Shown here: positions 38,301 to 52,428 of the stretch, in pieces
Layout of the letters: every line of letters begins with the position of its first letter
Position numbering within the stretch: position 1 is the stretch's first letter
Assembly (NCBI GenBank): GCA_037953625.1
Contig: CM075651.1
Coordinates: 102,735,001-102,799,000, forward strand
DNA length: 64,000 nt
From: Crotalaria pallida
Taxonomy: Eukaryota > Streptophyta > Magnoliopsida > Fabales > Fabaceae
Reading direction: 5' to 3'
Made by a program: the position numbers and the translations under genes
The notes under the pieces: model-generated
What the model saw: only the letters and a program-made list of their open reading frames with translations
Databases searched by the model: none
What the model was told of the DNA's origin: nothing

Positions 38301-41300
38301 GTAAGAACCACCAAGGACTCATGCTACACCTTCTACGTCCCATGGGGACTCTAGCATTGTTTAGGATGATTCTAATGGTTCTTATAAGTCCTAATACACA
38401 TTCCTAGACCATTCTAAGCCTTTAGAATACTCTTTTAACCCTTTTACACTTGTTAGAACCTCCAAGGACTCATGCTACACCCTCTACCTCCCTTGGGCAT
38501 TCAAGCATTGTTTAGGATCATTCTAATGGTTTTTATAAGTCCTAATACACATTCCTAGACCATTCTATGCCTTTTGAATACTCTCTTAACATTTATACAC
38601 TTATTAGAACCTCCAAGGACTCATGCTACACCCTCTATGTCCCTTGGGGTACCATGCAATGTTTAGGATCATTCTAATGGTTATTATAAGTCCTAATACA
38701 CATTCCTAGACCATTCTACACTTGTTAGAACCTCCAAGGACTCATGCTACACCCTCTACGTCCCTTGGCGATTCAAGCATTGTTTAGGATGATTCTAATG
38801 GTTCTTATAAGTCCTAATACACATTCCTAGACCATTCTAAGCCTTTAGAATACTCTTTTAACTATTCTACACTTGTTAGAACCTCCAAGGACTCATGCTA
38901 CACCCTCTACCTCCCTTGGGCAATCAAGCAATGTTTAGGATCATTCCAATGTTTCTTATAAGTCCTAATACACATTCCTAGACCTTTCTATGCCTTTAGA
39001 ATACTCTCTTAACCATTCTACTCTTGTTAGAACCTTCATGGACTCATGCTACACCCTCTAAGTCCCTTGAGGTACCATGCAAAGTTTAGGATCATTCTAA
39101 TGGTTATTATAAGTCCTAATACACATTCCTAGACCATTCTAATCCTTAAGAATACTCTATTAACCATTATACACTTGTTAAAACCTCCTAGGACTCATAC
39201 TACACCCTCTACGTCCCTTGGGGACTCAAGCATTGTTTAGGATCATTCTAATGGTTTTTATATAAGTCCTTATACACATTCCTATACCATTCTAAGCTTT
39301 TAGAATACTCTCTTAACCATTCTACACTTGTAAGAACCACCAAGGACTCATGCTACACCTTCTATGTCCCATGGGGACTCTAGCATTGTTTAGGATGATT
39401 CTAATGGTTCTTATAAGTCCTTATACACATTCTTAGACCATTCTAAGCCTTTAGAATACTCTTTTAACCCTTTTACACTTGTTAGAACCTCCAAGGACTC
39501 ATGCTACACCCTCTACCTCCCTTGGGCATTCAAGCATTGTTTAGGATCATTCTAATGGTTTTTATAAGTCCTAATACACATTCCTAGACCATTCTATGCC
39601 TTTTGAATACTCTCTTAACATTTCTACACTTATTAGAACCTCCAAGGACTCATGCTACACCCTCTATGTCCCTTGGGGTACCATGCAATGTTTAGGATCA
39701 TTCTAATGGTTATTATAAGTCCTAATACACATTCCTAGACCATTCTACACTTGTTAGAACCTCCAAGGACTCATGCTACACCCTCTACGTCCCTTGGCGA
39801 TTCAAGCATTGTTTAGGATGATTCTAATGGTTCTTATAAGTCCTAATACACATTCCTAGACCATTTTAAGCCTTTAGAATACTCTTTTAACTATTCTACA
39901 CTTGTTAGAACCTCCAAGGACTCATGCTACACCCTCTACCTCCCTTGGGCAATCAAGCAATGTTTAGGATCATTCCAATGTTTCTTATAAGTCCTAATAC
40001 ACATTCCTAGACCTTTCTATGCCTTTAGAATACTCTCTTAACCATTCTACTCTTGTTAGAACCTTCATGGACTCATGCTACACCCTCTAAGTCCCTTGAG
40101 GTACCATGCAAAGTTTAGGATCATTCTAATGGTTATTATAAGTCCTAATACAACTTCCTAGACCATTCTAATCCTTAAGAATACTCTATTAACCATTATA
40201 CACTTGTTAAAACCTCCTAGGACTCATACTACACCCTCTACGTCCCTTGGGGACTCAAGCATTGTTTAGGATCATTCTAATGGTTTTTTTATAAGTCCTT
40301 ATACACATTCCTATACCATTCTAAGCTTTTAGAATACTCTCTTAACCATTCTACACTTGTAAGAACCACCAAGGACTCATGCTACACCTTCTACGTCCCA
40401 TGGGGACTCTAGGATTGTTTAGGATGATTCTAATGGTTCTTATAAGTCCTTATACACATTCCTAGACCATTCTAAGCCTTTAGAATACTCTTTTAACCCT
40501 TTTACACTTGTTAGAACCTCCAAGGACTCATGCTACACCCTCTACCTCCCTTGGGCATTCAAGCATTGTTTAGGATCATTCTAATGGTTTTTATAAGTCC
40601 TAATACACATTCCTAGACCATTCTATGCCTTTTGAATACTCTCTTAACATTTCTACACTTATTAGAACCTCCAAGGACTCATGCTACACCCTCTATGTCC
40701 CTTGAGGTACCATGCAATGTTTAGGATCATTCTAATGGTTATTATAAGTCCTAATACACATTCCTAGACCATTCTACACTTGTTAGAACCTCCAAGGACT
40801 CATGCTACACCCTCTACGTCCCTTGGCGATTCAAGCATTGTTTAGGATGATTCTAATGGTTCTTATAAGTCCTAATACACATTCCTAGACCATTCTAAGC
40901 CTTTAGAATACTCTTTTAACTATTCTACACTTGTTAGAACCTCCAAGGACTCATGCTACACCCTCTACCTCCCTTGGGCAATCAAGCAATGTTTAGGATC
41001 ATTCCAATGTTTCTTATAAGTCCTAATACACATTCCTAGACCTTTCTATGCCTTTAGAATACTCTCTTAACCATTCTACTCTTGTTAGAACCTTCATGGA
41101 CTCATGCTACACCCTCCAAGTCCCTTGAGGTACCATGCAAAGTTTAGGATCATTCTAATGGTTATTATAAGTCCTAATACACATTCCTAGACCATTCTAA
41201 TCCTTAAGAATACTCTATTAACCATTATACACTTGTTAAAACCTCCTAGGACTCATACTACACCCTCTACGTCCCTTGGGGACTCAAGCATTGTTTAGGA

Positions 41301-41750
41301 TCATTCTAATGGTTTTTATATAAGTCCTTATACACATTCCTATACCATTCTAAGCTTTTAGAATACTCTCTTAACCATTCTACACTTGTAAGAACCACCA
41401 AGGACTCATGCTACACCTTCTACGTCCCATGGGGACTCTAGCATTGTTTAGGATGATTCTAATGGTTCTTATAAGTCCTTATACACATTCCTAGACCATT
41501 CTAAGCCTTTAGAATACTCTTTTAACCCTTTTACACTTGTTAGAACCTCCAAGGACTCATGCTACACCCTCTACCTCCCTTGGGCATTCAAGCATTGTTT
41601 AGGATCATTCTAATGGTTTTTATAAGTCCTAATACACATTCCTAGACCATTCTATGCCTTTAGAATACTCTCTTAACATTTCTACACTTATTAGAACCTC
41701 CAAGGACTCATGCTACACCCTCTATGTCCCTTGGGGTACCATGCAATGTT
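38301..41750. repeat. 7-mer HOR, period 1029 bp, more than three copies
   Basis: GTAAGAACCACC starts at 38301, 39330, 40359 and 41388, each 1029 bp apart; ATTCCAATG at 38943, 39972 and 41001 agrees. The subtype order A-B-C-D-E-F-G is that of 5596-7490, some 33 kb away. Copies differ slightly, for example GGTTTTTTTATAAG in the 40.3-kb copy where the others have GGTTTTTATATAAG. Confidence 0.93.
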
Positions 41751-43870
41751 TAGGATCATTCTAATGGTTATTATAAGTCCTAATACACATACCTAGACCA
41801 TTCTAAACCTTTAGAATACTCTCTTAACCATTCTACACCTGTTAGAACCTCCAAGGACTCATGCTACACCCTCTACGTCCCTTGGGGTACCATGCAATGT
41901 TTAGGATCATTCTATGGTTATTATAAGTTCTAATACACATTCCTAGACCATTCTATGCCTTTAGAATACTCTCTTAACCGTTCTACACTTGTTAGAACCT
42001 CCAAGGCCTCATGATACGCCCTCTTCATCCATTGAGGACTCAAGCATTGTTTAGGATCATTTTAATGGTTCTTATAAGTCCTAATACACATTCCTAGACC
42101 ATTCTAAGCCTTTACAATACTCTCTTAACCATTCTACACTTGTTAGAACCGCCAAAGACTCATGATACACCCTCTACGTCCCTTGGGGACTCAAGCATTG
42201 TTTAGGATCATTCTAATGGTTTTTATATAAGTCCTAATACACATTCCTAGACCATTCTAAGCCTTTAGAATACTCTCTTAACCACTCTACACTTGTTAGA
42301 ACCTCCAAGGACTCATGCTACACCCTCTACGTCCCTTGGGGTACCATGCAATGTTTAGGATCATTCTAATGGTTATTATAAGTTCTAATACACATTCCTA
42401 GACCATTCTATGCCTTTAGAATACTCTCTTAACCGTTCTACACTTGTTAGAACCTCCAAGGCCTCATGATACGCCCTCTTCATCCATTGAGGACTCAAGC
42501 ATTGTTTAGGATCATTCTAATGGTTATTATAAGTCCTAATACACATTCCTAAACCATTCTAATCCTTAAGAATACTCTATTAACCATTATACACTTGTTA
42601 AAACCTCCTAGGACTCATACTACACCCTCTACGTCCCTTGGGGACTCAAGCATTGTTTAGGATCATTCTAATGGTTTTTATATAAGTCCTTATACACATT
42701 CCTATACCATTCTAAGCTTTTAGAATACTCTCTTAACCATTCTACACTTGTAAGAACCACCAAGGACTCATGCTACACCTTCTACGTCCCATGGGGACTC
42801 TAGCATTGTTTAGGATGATTCTAATGGTTCTTATAAGTCCTTATACACATTCCTAGACCATTCTAAGCCTTTAGAATACTCTTTTAACCCTTTTACACTT
42901 GTTAGAACCTCCAAGGACTCATGCTACACCCTCTACCTCCCTTGGGCATTCAAGCATTGTTTAGGATCATTCTAATGGTTTTTATAAGTCCTAATACACA
43001 TTCCTAGACCATTCTATGCCTTTAGAATACTCTCTTAACATTTCTACACTTATTAGAACCTCCAAGGACTCATGCTACACCCTCTATGTCCCTTGGGGTA
43101 CCATGCAATGTTTAGGATCATTCTAATGGTTATTATAAGTCCTAATACACATACCTAGACCATTCTAAACCTTTAGAATACTCTCTTAACCATTCTACAC
43201 CTGTTAGAACCTCCAAGGACTCATGCTACACCCTCTACGTCCCTTGGGGTACCATGCAATGTTTAGGATCATTCTATGGTTATTATAAGTTCTAATACAC
43301 ATTCCTAGACCATTCTATGCCTTTAGAATACTCTCTTAACCGTTCTACACTTGTTAGAACCTCCAAGGCCTCATGATACGCCCTCTTCATCCATTGAGGA
43401 CTCAAGCATTGTTTAGGATCATTTTAATGGTTCTTATAAGTCCTAATACACATTCCTAGACCATTCTAAGCCTTTAGAATACTCTCTTAACCATTCTACA
43501 CTTGTTAGAACCGCCAAAGACTCATGATACACCCTCTACGTCCCTTGGGGACTCAAGCATTGTTTAGGATCATTCTAATGGTTTTTATATACGTCCTAAT
43601 ACACATTCCTAGACCATTCTAAGCCTTTAGAATACTCTCTTAACCACTCTACACTTGTTAGAACCTCCAAGGACTCATGCTACACCCTCTACGTCCCTTG
43701 GGGTACCATGCAATGTTTAGGATCATTCTAATGGTTATTATAAGTTCTAATACACATTCCTAGACCATTCTATGCCTTTAGAATACTCTCTTAACCGTTC
43801 TACACTTGTTAGAACCTCCAAGGCCTCATGATACGCCCTCTTCATCCATTGAGGACTCAAGCATTGTTTA
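41388..43870. repeat. 9-mer HOR, period 1362 bp, about 1.8 copies
   Basis: ATACCTAGAC occurs at 41789 and 43151, GTTAGAACCGCC at 42142 and 43504, and GTAAGAACCACC at 41388 and 42750, all 1362 bp apart. Nine monomers plus two TA insertions minus one base (TTCTATGGTTATT) account for the length. A 455-bp spacing (43504 to 43959) follows. Confidence 0.9.
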
Positions 43871-44109
43871 GGATCATTTTAATGGTTCTTATAAGTCCTA
43901 ATACACATTCCTAGACCATTCTAAGCCTTTAGAATACTCTCTTAACCATTCTACACTTGTTAGAACCGCCAAAGACTCATGATACACCCTCTACGTCCCT
44001 TGGGGACTCAAGCATTGTTTAGGATCATTCTAATGGTTTTTATAAGTCCTAATACACATTCCTAGACCATTCTAAGCTTTTAGAATACTCTCTTAACCAT
44101 TCTACACTT

Positions 44110-45870
44110 GTAAGAACCACCAAGGACTCATGCTACACCTTCTACGTCCCATGGGGACTCTAGCATTGTTTAGGATGATTCTAATGGTTCTTATAAGTCC
44201 TAATACACATTCCTAGACCATTCTAAGCCTTTAGAATACTCTTTTAACCCTTTTACACTTGTTAGAACCTCCAAGGACTCATGCTACACCCTCTACCTCC
44301 CTTGGGCATTCAAGCATTGTTTAGGATCATTCTAATGGTTTTTATAAGTCCTAATACACATTCCTAGACCATTCTATGCCTTTAGAATACTCTCTTAACA
44401 TTTCTACACTTATTAGAACCTCCAAGGACTCATGCTACACCCTCTATGTCCCTTGGGTACCATGCAATGTTTAGGATCATATTAATGGTTATTATAAGTC
44501 CTAATACACATTCCTAGACCATTCTACACTTGTTAGAACCTCCAAGGACTCATGCTACACCCTCTACGTCCCTTGGCGATTCAAGCATTGTTTAGGATGA
44601 TTCTAATGGTTCTTATAAGTCCTAATACACATTCCTAGACCATTCTAAGACTTTAGAATACTCTTTTAACTATTGTACACTTGTTAGAACCTCCAAGGAC
44701 TCATGCTACACCCTCTACCTCCCTTGGGCAATCAAACAATGTTTAGGATCATTCTAATTTTTCTTATAAGTCCTAATACACATTCCCTGACCTTTCTATG
44801 CCTTTAGAATACTCTCTTAACCATTCTACTCTTGTTAGAACATTCATGGACTCATGCTACACCCTCTAAGTCCCTTGGGGTACCATGAAAAGTTTAGGAT
44901 CATTCTAATGGTTATTATAAGTCCTAATACACATTCCTAGACCATTCTAATCCTTAAGAATACACTATTAACCATTATACACTTGTTAGAACCACCAAGG
45001 ACTCATGCTACACCTTCTACGTCCCATGGGGACTCTAGCATTGTTTAGGATGATTCTAATGGTTCTTATAAGTCCTAATACACATTCCTAGACCATTCTA
45101 AGCCTTTAGAATACTCTTTTAACCCTTTTACACTTGTTAGAACCTCCAAGGACTCATGCTACACCCTCTACCTCCCTTGGGCATTCAAGCATTGTTTAGG
45201 ATCATTCTAATGGTTTTTATAAGTCCTAATACACATTCCTAGACCATTCTATGCCTTTAGAATACTCTCTTAACATTTCTACACTTATTAGAACCTCCAA
45301 GGACTCATGCTACACCCTCTACGTCCCTTGGGGACTCAAGCATTGTTTAGGATCATTCTAATGGTTCTTATAAGTCCTAATACACATTCCTAGACCATTC
45401 TACACTTGTTAGAACCTCCAAGGACTCATGCTACACCCTCTACGTCCCTTGGCGATTCAAGCATTGTTTAGGATGATTCTAATGGTTCTTATAAGTCCTA
45501 ATACACATTCCTAGACCATTTTAAGCCTTTAGAATACTCTTTTAACTATTCTACACTTGTTAGAACCTCCAAGGACTCATGCTACACCCTCTACCTCCCT
45601 TGGGCAATCAAACAATGTTTAGGATCATTCTAATTTTTCTTATAAGTCCTAATACACATTCCCTGACCTTTCTATGCCTTTAGAATACTCTCTTAACCAT
45701 TCTACTCTTGTTAGAACCTTCATGGACTCATGCTACACCCTCTAAGTCCCTTGGGGTACCATGCAAAGTTTAGGATCATTCTAATGGTTATTATAAGTCC
45801 TAATACACATTCCTAGACCATTCTAATCCTTAAGAATACTCTATTAACCATTATACACTTGTTAGAACCT
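44110..45870. repeat. 6-mer HOR, period about 876 bp
   Basis: The rare variant TCCCTGACC occurs at 44784 and 45660, 876 bp apart (six monomers minus 30). Upstream markers are 875 bp apart because the first copy lost one G in CTTGGGTACC near 44454. The same variant also occurs at 35681, about 9 kb away. Confidence 0.85.
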
Positions 45871-46089
45871 CCAAGGATTCATGCTACACCCTCTACGTCC
45901 CCTGGGGACTCAAGCATTGTTTAGGATCATTCTAATGGTTATTATAAGTCCTAATACACATTCCTACACCATTCTAAGCCTTTAGAATACTCTCTTAACC
46001 ATTCTACACTTGTTAGAACCTCCAAGGACTCATGCTACACCCTATACGTCCATTGGGGACTCAGCATTGTTTAGGATCATTCTAATGGT

Positions 46090-47440
46090 TCTTATAAGTC
46101 CTAATACACATTCCTAGACCATTCTAAGCCTTTAGAATACTCTCTTAACCACTCTACACTTGTTAGAACCTCCAAGGACTCATGCTACACCCTCTACGTC
46201 CCTTGGGGTACCATGCAATGTTTAGGATCATTCTAATGGTTATTATAAGTTCTAATACACATCCCTAGACCATTCTATGCATTTAGAATACTCTCTTAAC
46301 CGTTCTACACTTGTTAGAACCTCCAAGGACTCATGCTACACCCTCTATGTCCCTTGGGGTACCATGCAATGTTTAGGATCATTCTAATGGTTATTATAAG
46401 TTCTAATACACATTCCTAGACCATTCTATGCCTTTAGAATACTCTCTTAACCGTTCTACACTTGTTAGAACCTCCAAGGCCTCATGATACGCCCTCTTCA
46501 TCCCTTGAGGACTCAAGCATTGTTTAGGATCATTTTAATGGTTCTTATAAGTCCTAATACAAATTCCTAGACCATTCTAAGCCTTTAGAATACTCTCTTA
46601 ACCATTCTACACTTGTTAGAACCGCCAAAGACTCATGATACACCCTCTACGTCCCTTGGGGACTCAAGCATTGTTTAGGATCATTCTAATGGTTCTTATA
46701 AGTCCTAATACACATTCCTAGACCATTCTAAGCCTTTAGAATACTCTCTTAACCACTCTACACTTGTTAGAACCTCCAAGGACTCATGCTACACCCTCTA
46801 CGTCCCTTGGGGTACCATGCAATGTTTAGGATCATTCTAATGGTTATTATAAGTTCTAATACACATCCCTAGACCATTCTAAGCCTTTAGAATACTCTCT
46901 TAACCACTCTACACTTGTTAGAACCTCCAAGGACTCATGCTACACCCTCTACGTCCCTTGGGGTACCATGCAATGTTTAGGATCATTCTAATGGTTATTA
47001 TAAGTTCTAATACACATCCCTAGACCATTCTATGCATTTAGAATACTCTCTTAACCGTTCTACACTTGTTAGAACCTCCAAGGACTCATGCTACACCCTC
47101 TATGTCCCTTGGGGTACCATGCAATGTTTAGGATCATTCTAATGGTTATTATAAGTTCTAATACACATTCCTAGACCATTCTATGCCTTTAGAATACTCT
47201 CTTAACCGTTCTACACTTGTTAGAACCTCCAAGGCCTCATGATACGCCCTCTTCATCCCTTGAGGACTCAAGCATTGTTTAGGATCATTTTAATGGTTCT
47301 TATAAGTCCTAATACAAATTCCTAGACCATTCTAAGCCTTTAGAATACTCTCTTAACCATTCTACACTTGTTAGAACCGCCAAAGACTCATGATACACCC
47401 TCTACGTCCCTTGGGGACTCAAGCATTGTTTAGGATCATT
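46090..47440. repeat. 5-mer HOR, period 755 bp
   Basis: ATCCCTAGACCATTCTATGC with GCATTTAG occurs at 46261 and 47016, exactly five monomers apart. The flanking TTAACCACTC, CGTTCTAC and GATACGCCC monomers follow in the same order in both copies. Confidence 0.85.
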
Positions 47441-50400
47441 CTAATGGTTTTTATATAAGTCCTAATACACATTCCTAGACCATTCTAAGCTTTTAGAATA
47501 CTCTCTTAACCATTCTACACTTGTAAGAACCACCAAGGACTCATGCTACACCTTCTACGTCCCATGGGGACTCTAGCATTGTTTAGGATGATTCTAATGG
47601 TTCTTATAAGTCCTAATACACATTCCTAGACCATTCTAAGCCTTTAGAATACTCTTTTAACCCTTTTACACTTGTTAGAACCTCCAAGGACTCATGCTAC
47701 ACCCTCTACCTCCCTTGGGCATTCAAGCATTGTTTAGGATCATTCTAATGGTTTTTATAAGTCCTAATACACATTCCTAGACCATTCTATGCCTTTAGAA
47801 TACTCTCTTAACATTTCTACACTTATTAGAACCTCCAAGGACTCATGCTACACCCTCTATGTCCCTTGGGGTACCATGCAATGTTTAGGATCATTCTAAT
47901 GGTTATTATAAGTCCTAATACACATTCCTAGACCATTCTACACTTGTTAGAACCTCCAAGGACTCATGCTACACCCTCTACGTCCCTTGGCGATTCAAGC
48001 ATTGTTTAGGATGATTCTAATGGTTCTTATAAGTCCTAATACACATTCCTAGACCATTCTAAGACTTTAGAATACTCTTTTAACTATTGTACACTTGTTA
48101 GAACCTCCAAGGACTCATGCTACACCCTCTACCTCCCTTGGGCAATCAAGCAATGTTTAGGATCATTCTAATGTTTCTTATAAGTCCTAATACACATTCC
48201 TAGACCTTTCTATGCCTTTAGAATACTCTCTTAACCATTCTACTCTTGTTAGAACCTTCATGGACTCATGCTACACCCTCTAAGTCCCTTGGGGTACCAT
48301 GCAAAGTTTAGGATCAGTCTAATGGTTATTATGAGTCCTAATACACATTCCTAGACCATTCTAATCCTTAAGAATACTCTATTAACCATTATACACTTGT
48401 TAGAACCTCCAAGGACTCATGCTACACCCTCTACGTCCCCTGGGGACTCAAGCATTGTTTAGGATCATTCTAATGGTTCTTATAAGTCCTAATACACATT
48501 CCTAGACCATTCTAATCCTTTAGAATACTCTCTTAACCATTCTACACTTGTTAGAACCTCCAAGGACTAATGTTACACCCTCTACGTCCCTTCGGGTACC
48601 ATGCAATGTTTAGGATCATTCTAATGGTTCTTATAAGTCCTAATACACATTCCTAGACCATTCTAAGCCTTTAGAATACTCTCTTAACCATTCTACACTT
48701 GTTAGAACCTCCAAGGACTCATGCTACACCCTCTACGTCCCTTGGGGACTCAAGCATTGATTAGGATCATCCTAATGGTTCTTATAAGTCCTAATACACA
48801 TTCCTAGACCATTCTAAGCCTTTAGAATACTCTCTTAACCACTCTACACTTGTAAGAACCGCCAAGGACTCATGCTAAACCCTCTACGTCCCTTGGGGTA
48901 CCATGCAATGTTTAGGATCATTCTAATGGTTATTATAAGTTCTAATACACATTCCTAGACCATTCTATGCCTTTAGAATACTCTCTTAACCGTTCTACAC
49001 TTGTTAGAACCTCCAAGGCCTCATGCTACACCCTCTACATCCCTTGAGGACTCAAGCATTGTTTAGGATCATTCTAATGGTTCTTATAAGTCCTAATACA
49101 CATTCCTAGATCATTCTAAGCCTTTAGAATACTCTCTTAACCATTCTACACTTGTTAGAACCGCCAAAGACTCATGATACACCCTCTACGTCCCTTGGGG
49201 TACCTTGCAATGTTAAGGATCATTCTAATGGTTATTATAAGTCCTAATACACGTTAATAGACCATTCTAAGCCTTTAGAATACTCTCTTAACCATTCTAC
49301 TCTTGTTAGAACCTCCATGCACTCATGCTACACCCTCTACGTCCCTTGGGGTACCATGCAATGTTTAGGATCATTCTAATGGTTCTTATAAGTCCTAATA
49401 CACATTCCTAGACCATTCTACACTTGTTAGAACCTCCAAGGACTCATGCTACACCCTCTACGTCCCTTGGCGATTCAAGCATTGTTTAGGATGATTCTAA
49501 TGGTTCTTATAAGTCCTAATACACATTCCTAGACCATTCTAAGCCTATAGAATACTCTTTTAACTATTCTACACTAGTTAGAACCTCAAAGGACTCATGC
49601 TACACCCTCTACCTCCCTTGGGCAATCAAGCAATGTTTAGGATCATTCTAATGTTTCTTATAAGTCCTAATACACATTCTTAGACCTTTCTATGCCTTTA
49701 GAATACTCTCTTAACCATTCTACTCTTGTTAGAACCTTCATGGACACATGCTACACCCTCTAAGTCCCTTGGGGTACCATGCAAAGTTTAGGATCATTCT
49801 AATGGTTATTATAAGTCCTAATACACATTCCTTGACCATTCTAATCCTTAAGAATACTCTATTAACCATTCTACACTTGTTAGAACCTTCACGGACTCAT
49901 GCTACACCCTCTACGTCCCTTGGGGACTTAAGCATTGTTTAGGATCTTTCTAATGGTTCTTATATAAGTCCTAATACACATTCCTAGACCATTCTAAGCT
50001 TTTAGAATACTCTCTTAACCATTCTACACTTGTAAGAACCACCAAGGACTCATGCTACACCCTCTACGTCCCATGGGGACTAAAGCATTGTTTAGGATGA
50101 TTCTAATGGTTCTTATAAGTCCTAATACACATTCCTAGACCATTCTAAGCCTTTAGAATACTCTTTTAACCATTCTACACTTGTTAGAACCTCCAAGGAC
50201 TCATGCTACACCCTCTACCTCCCTTGGGCAATCAAGCATTGTTTAGGATCATTCTAATGGTTCTTATAAGTCCTAATACACATTCCTAGACCATTCTATG
50301 CCTTTAGAATACTCTCTAAACATTTATACACTTATTAGAAGCTCCAAGGACTCATGCTACACCCTCTACGTCCCTTGGGGTACCATGCAATGTTTAGGAT

Positions 50401-52359
50401 CATTCTTATGGTTATTATAAGTCCTAATACACATTCCTAGAGCATTCTAAGCCTTTAGAATACTCTCTTAACCATTCTACACTTATTAGAACCTCCAAGG
50501 ACTCATGCTACACCCTCTATGTCCCTTGGGGTACCATGCAATGTTTAGGATCATTATAATGGTTCTTATAAGTCCTAATGCACATTCCTAGACCATTCTA
50601 ATCCTTTAGAATACTCTCTTAACCATTCTACACTTGTTACAACCTCCAAGGACACATGTTACACCCTCTACGTCCCTTGGGGTACCATGCAATGTTTAGG
50701 ATTATTCTAATGGTTATTATAAGTCCTAATACACATTCCTAGACCATTCTAATCCTTAAGAATACTCTCTTAACCATTCTACACTTGTTAGAACCTCCAA
50801 GGACTAATGCTACACTCTCTACGTCCCTTCGGGTACCATGCAATGTTTAGGATCATTCTAATTGTTCTTATAAGTCCTAATACACATTCCTAGACCATTC
50901 TAAGCCTTTAGAATACTCTCTTAACCATTCTACACTTGTTAGAACCTCCAAGGACTCATGCTACACCCTCTACGTCCCTTGGGGACTCAAGCATTGTTTA
51001 GGATCATTTTAATGGTACTTATAAGTCCTAACACACATTCCTAGACCATTCTAAGCCGTTAGAATACTCTAATAACCATTCTACACTTGTTAGAACCACC
51101 AAGGACTCATGCTACACCCTCTACGTCCCTTGGGGTACCATGCAATGTTTAGGATCATTCTAATGGTTCTTATAAGTCCTAATACACATTCCTAGACCAT
51201 TCTAATCCTTTAGAATACTCTCCTAACCATTCTAGACTTGTTAGAACCTCCAAGGACTCATGCTACACCCTCTACGTCCCTTGGCGACTCAAGCATTGTT
51301 TAGAATGATTCTAATGGTTCTTATAAGTCCTAATACACATTCCTAGACCATTCTGAGCTTTTAGAATACTCTAATAACCATTCTACACTTGTTATAACCT
51401 CCAAGGACTCATGCTACACCCTCTACCTCCCTTGGACAATCAAGCATTGTTTAGGATGATTCTAATGGTTCTTATGCCTTTAGAATACTCTCTTAACATT
51501 TCTACACTTATTAGAAGCTCCAAGGACTCATGCTACACCCTCTACGTCACTTGGGGTACCATGCAATGTTTAGGATCATTCTTATGGTTATTATAAGTCC
51601 TAATACACATTCCTAGAGCATTCTAAGCCTTTAGAATACTCTCTTAACCATTCTACAATTAATAGAACCTCCAAGGACTCATGTTGTACCCTCTACGTCC
51701 CTTGGGATACCATGCAATGTTTAGGATCATTCTAATGGTTATTATAAGTCCTAATACACATTCCTAGACCATTCTAAGCCTTTAGAATACTCTCTTAACC
51801 ATTCTACACTTGTTAGAACCTCCAAAGAGTCATGCTATACCATCTACGTCCTTTGGGGTATCATGCAATGTTTAGGATCATTCTAATGGTTATTATAAGT
51901 CCTAATACACATTCCTAGACCATTCTAATCCTTTAGAATTCTCTCTTAACAATTCTACACTTGTTAGAACCTCAAAGGACTCATGCTACACCCTCTACGT
52001 CCCTTGGGGACTCAAGCATTGTTTAGGATCATTCTAATGGTTATTATAAGTCCTAATACACATTTCTAGACCATTCAAAGAATTTAGAATACTCTCATAA
52101 CTATTCTACACTTGTTAGAACCTCCAAGGACTCATGTTGCACCCTCTACGTCCCTTGGGGTACCATGCAATGTTTAGGATCATTCTAATGGTTATTATCA
52201 GTCCTAATACACCTTCCTAGACCATTCTAATCCTTTAGAATACTCTCCTAACCATTCTACACTTGTTAGAACCTCCAAGGACTCATGCTACACCCTCTAC
52301 GTCCCTTGGGGACTCAAGCATTGTTTAGGATCATTCTAATGGTTCTTATAAGTCCTAAT
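47440..52359. repeat. right edge of the left block: last HOR module, then mixed monomers
   Basis: 47440-48400 still shows subtypes B to G in order. Beyond about 48.4 kb monomers carry many private changes and no long marker period can be found. One monomer near 51474 has a private 32-bp deletion (TTCTTATGCC). This zone reads like diverged, little-homogenised satellite, and it is where the Sirevirus has inserted. No genes; frames such as 49748-49942 and 51411-51596 are satellite. Confidence 0.7.
52355..52359. other. left target-site duplication CTAAT
   Basis: The satellite runs normally to AGTCCTAAT and then changes to TGTGGTATCAG at 52360. CTAAT is monomer positions 91-95 and is repeated at 56359-56363, where the satellite resumes in phase with ACACATTCC. 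Confidence 0.9.
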
Positions 52360-52361
52360 TG

Positions 52362-52373
52362 TGGTATCAGAGC
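52362..52373 (+). other. primer binding site, initiator tRNA-Met type
   Basis: TGGTATCAGAGC is the classic copia primer binding site complementary to the 3' end of initiator tRNA-Met. It normally follows the 5' LTR, but here only TG separates it from satellite DNA, so the left end of the insert is the PBS itself. Confidence 0.93.
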
Positions 52374-52428
52374 TCGGTCGAAAGACACGAGCGTAGAGCT
52401 TTTTCGTTAAGATCCTTGAGAAACTACA

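Larger units (their letters stand above)
2146..52359. repeat. tandem satellite array, 151-bp monomer (left block, about 50 kb)
   Basis: A continuous head-to-tail satellite. Taking 2301-2451 as a type monomer starting at GTTAGAACCT, successive starts at 2150, 2301, 2452 and 2603 are 151 bp apart. Landmarks by monomer position: CCAAGG (12-17), CCTTGG (40-45), a subtype-defining stretch (44-57), GTTTAGGATCATTCTAATGG (59-78), CTAATACACATTCC (91-104), and a dyad ATTCTAAGCCTTTAGAAT (111-128). Length variants are 153 bp (TTATATAAG in place of TTATAAG) and 121 bp (a 30-bp deletion). About 330 monomers are expected from length. There are no genes in this block; short frames in it are satellite read in frame. 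I do not recognise the family from memory. Confidence 0.97.

Noticed and set aside
2146..52359. CRISPR-like regular array
   Set aside because: Monomers are contiguous with no unique spacers, and the setting is a plant genome. It is a satellite.
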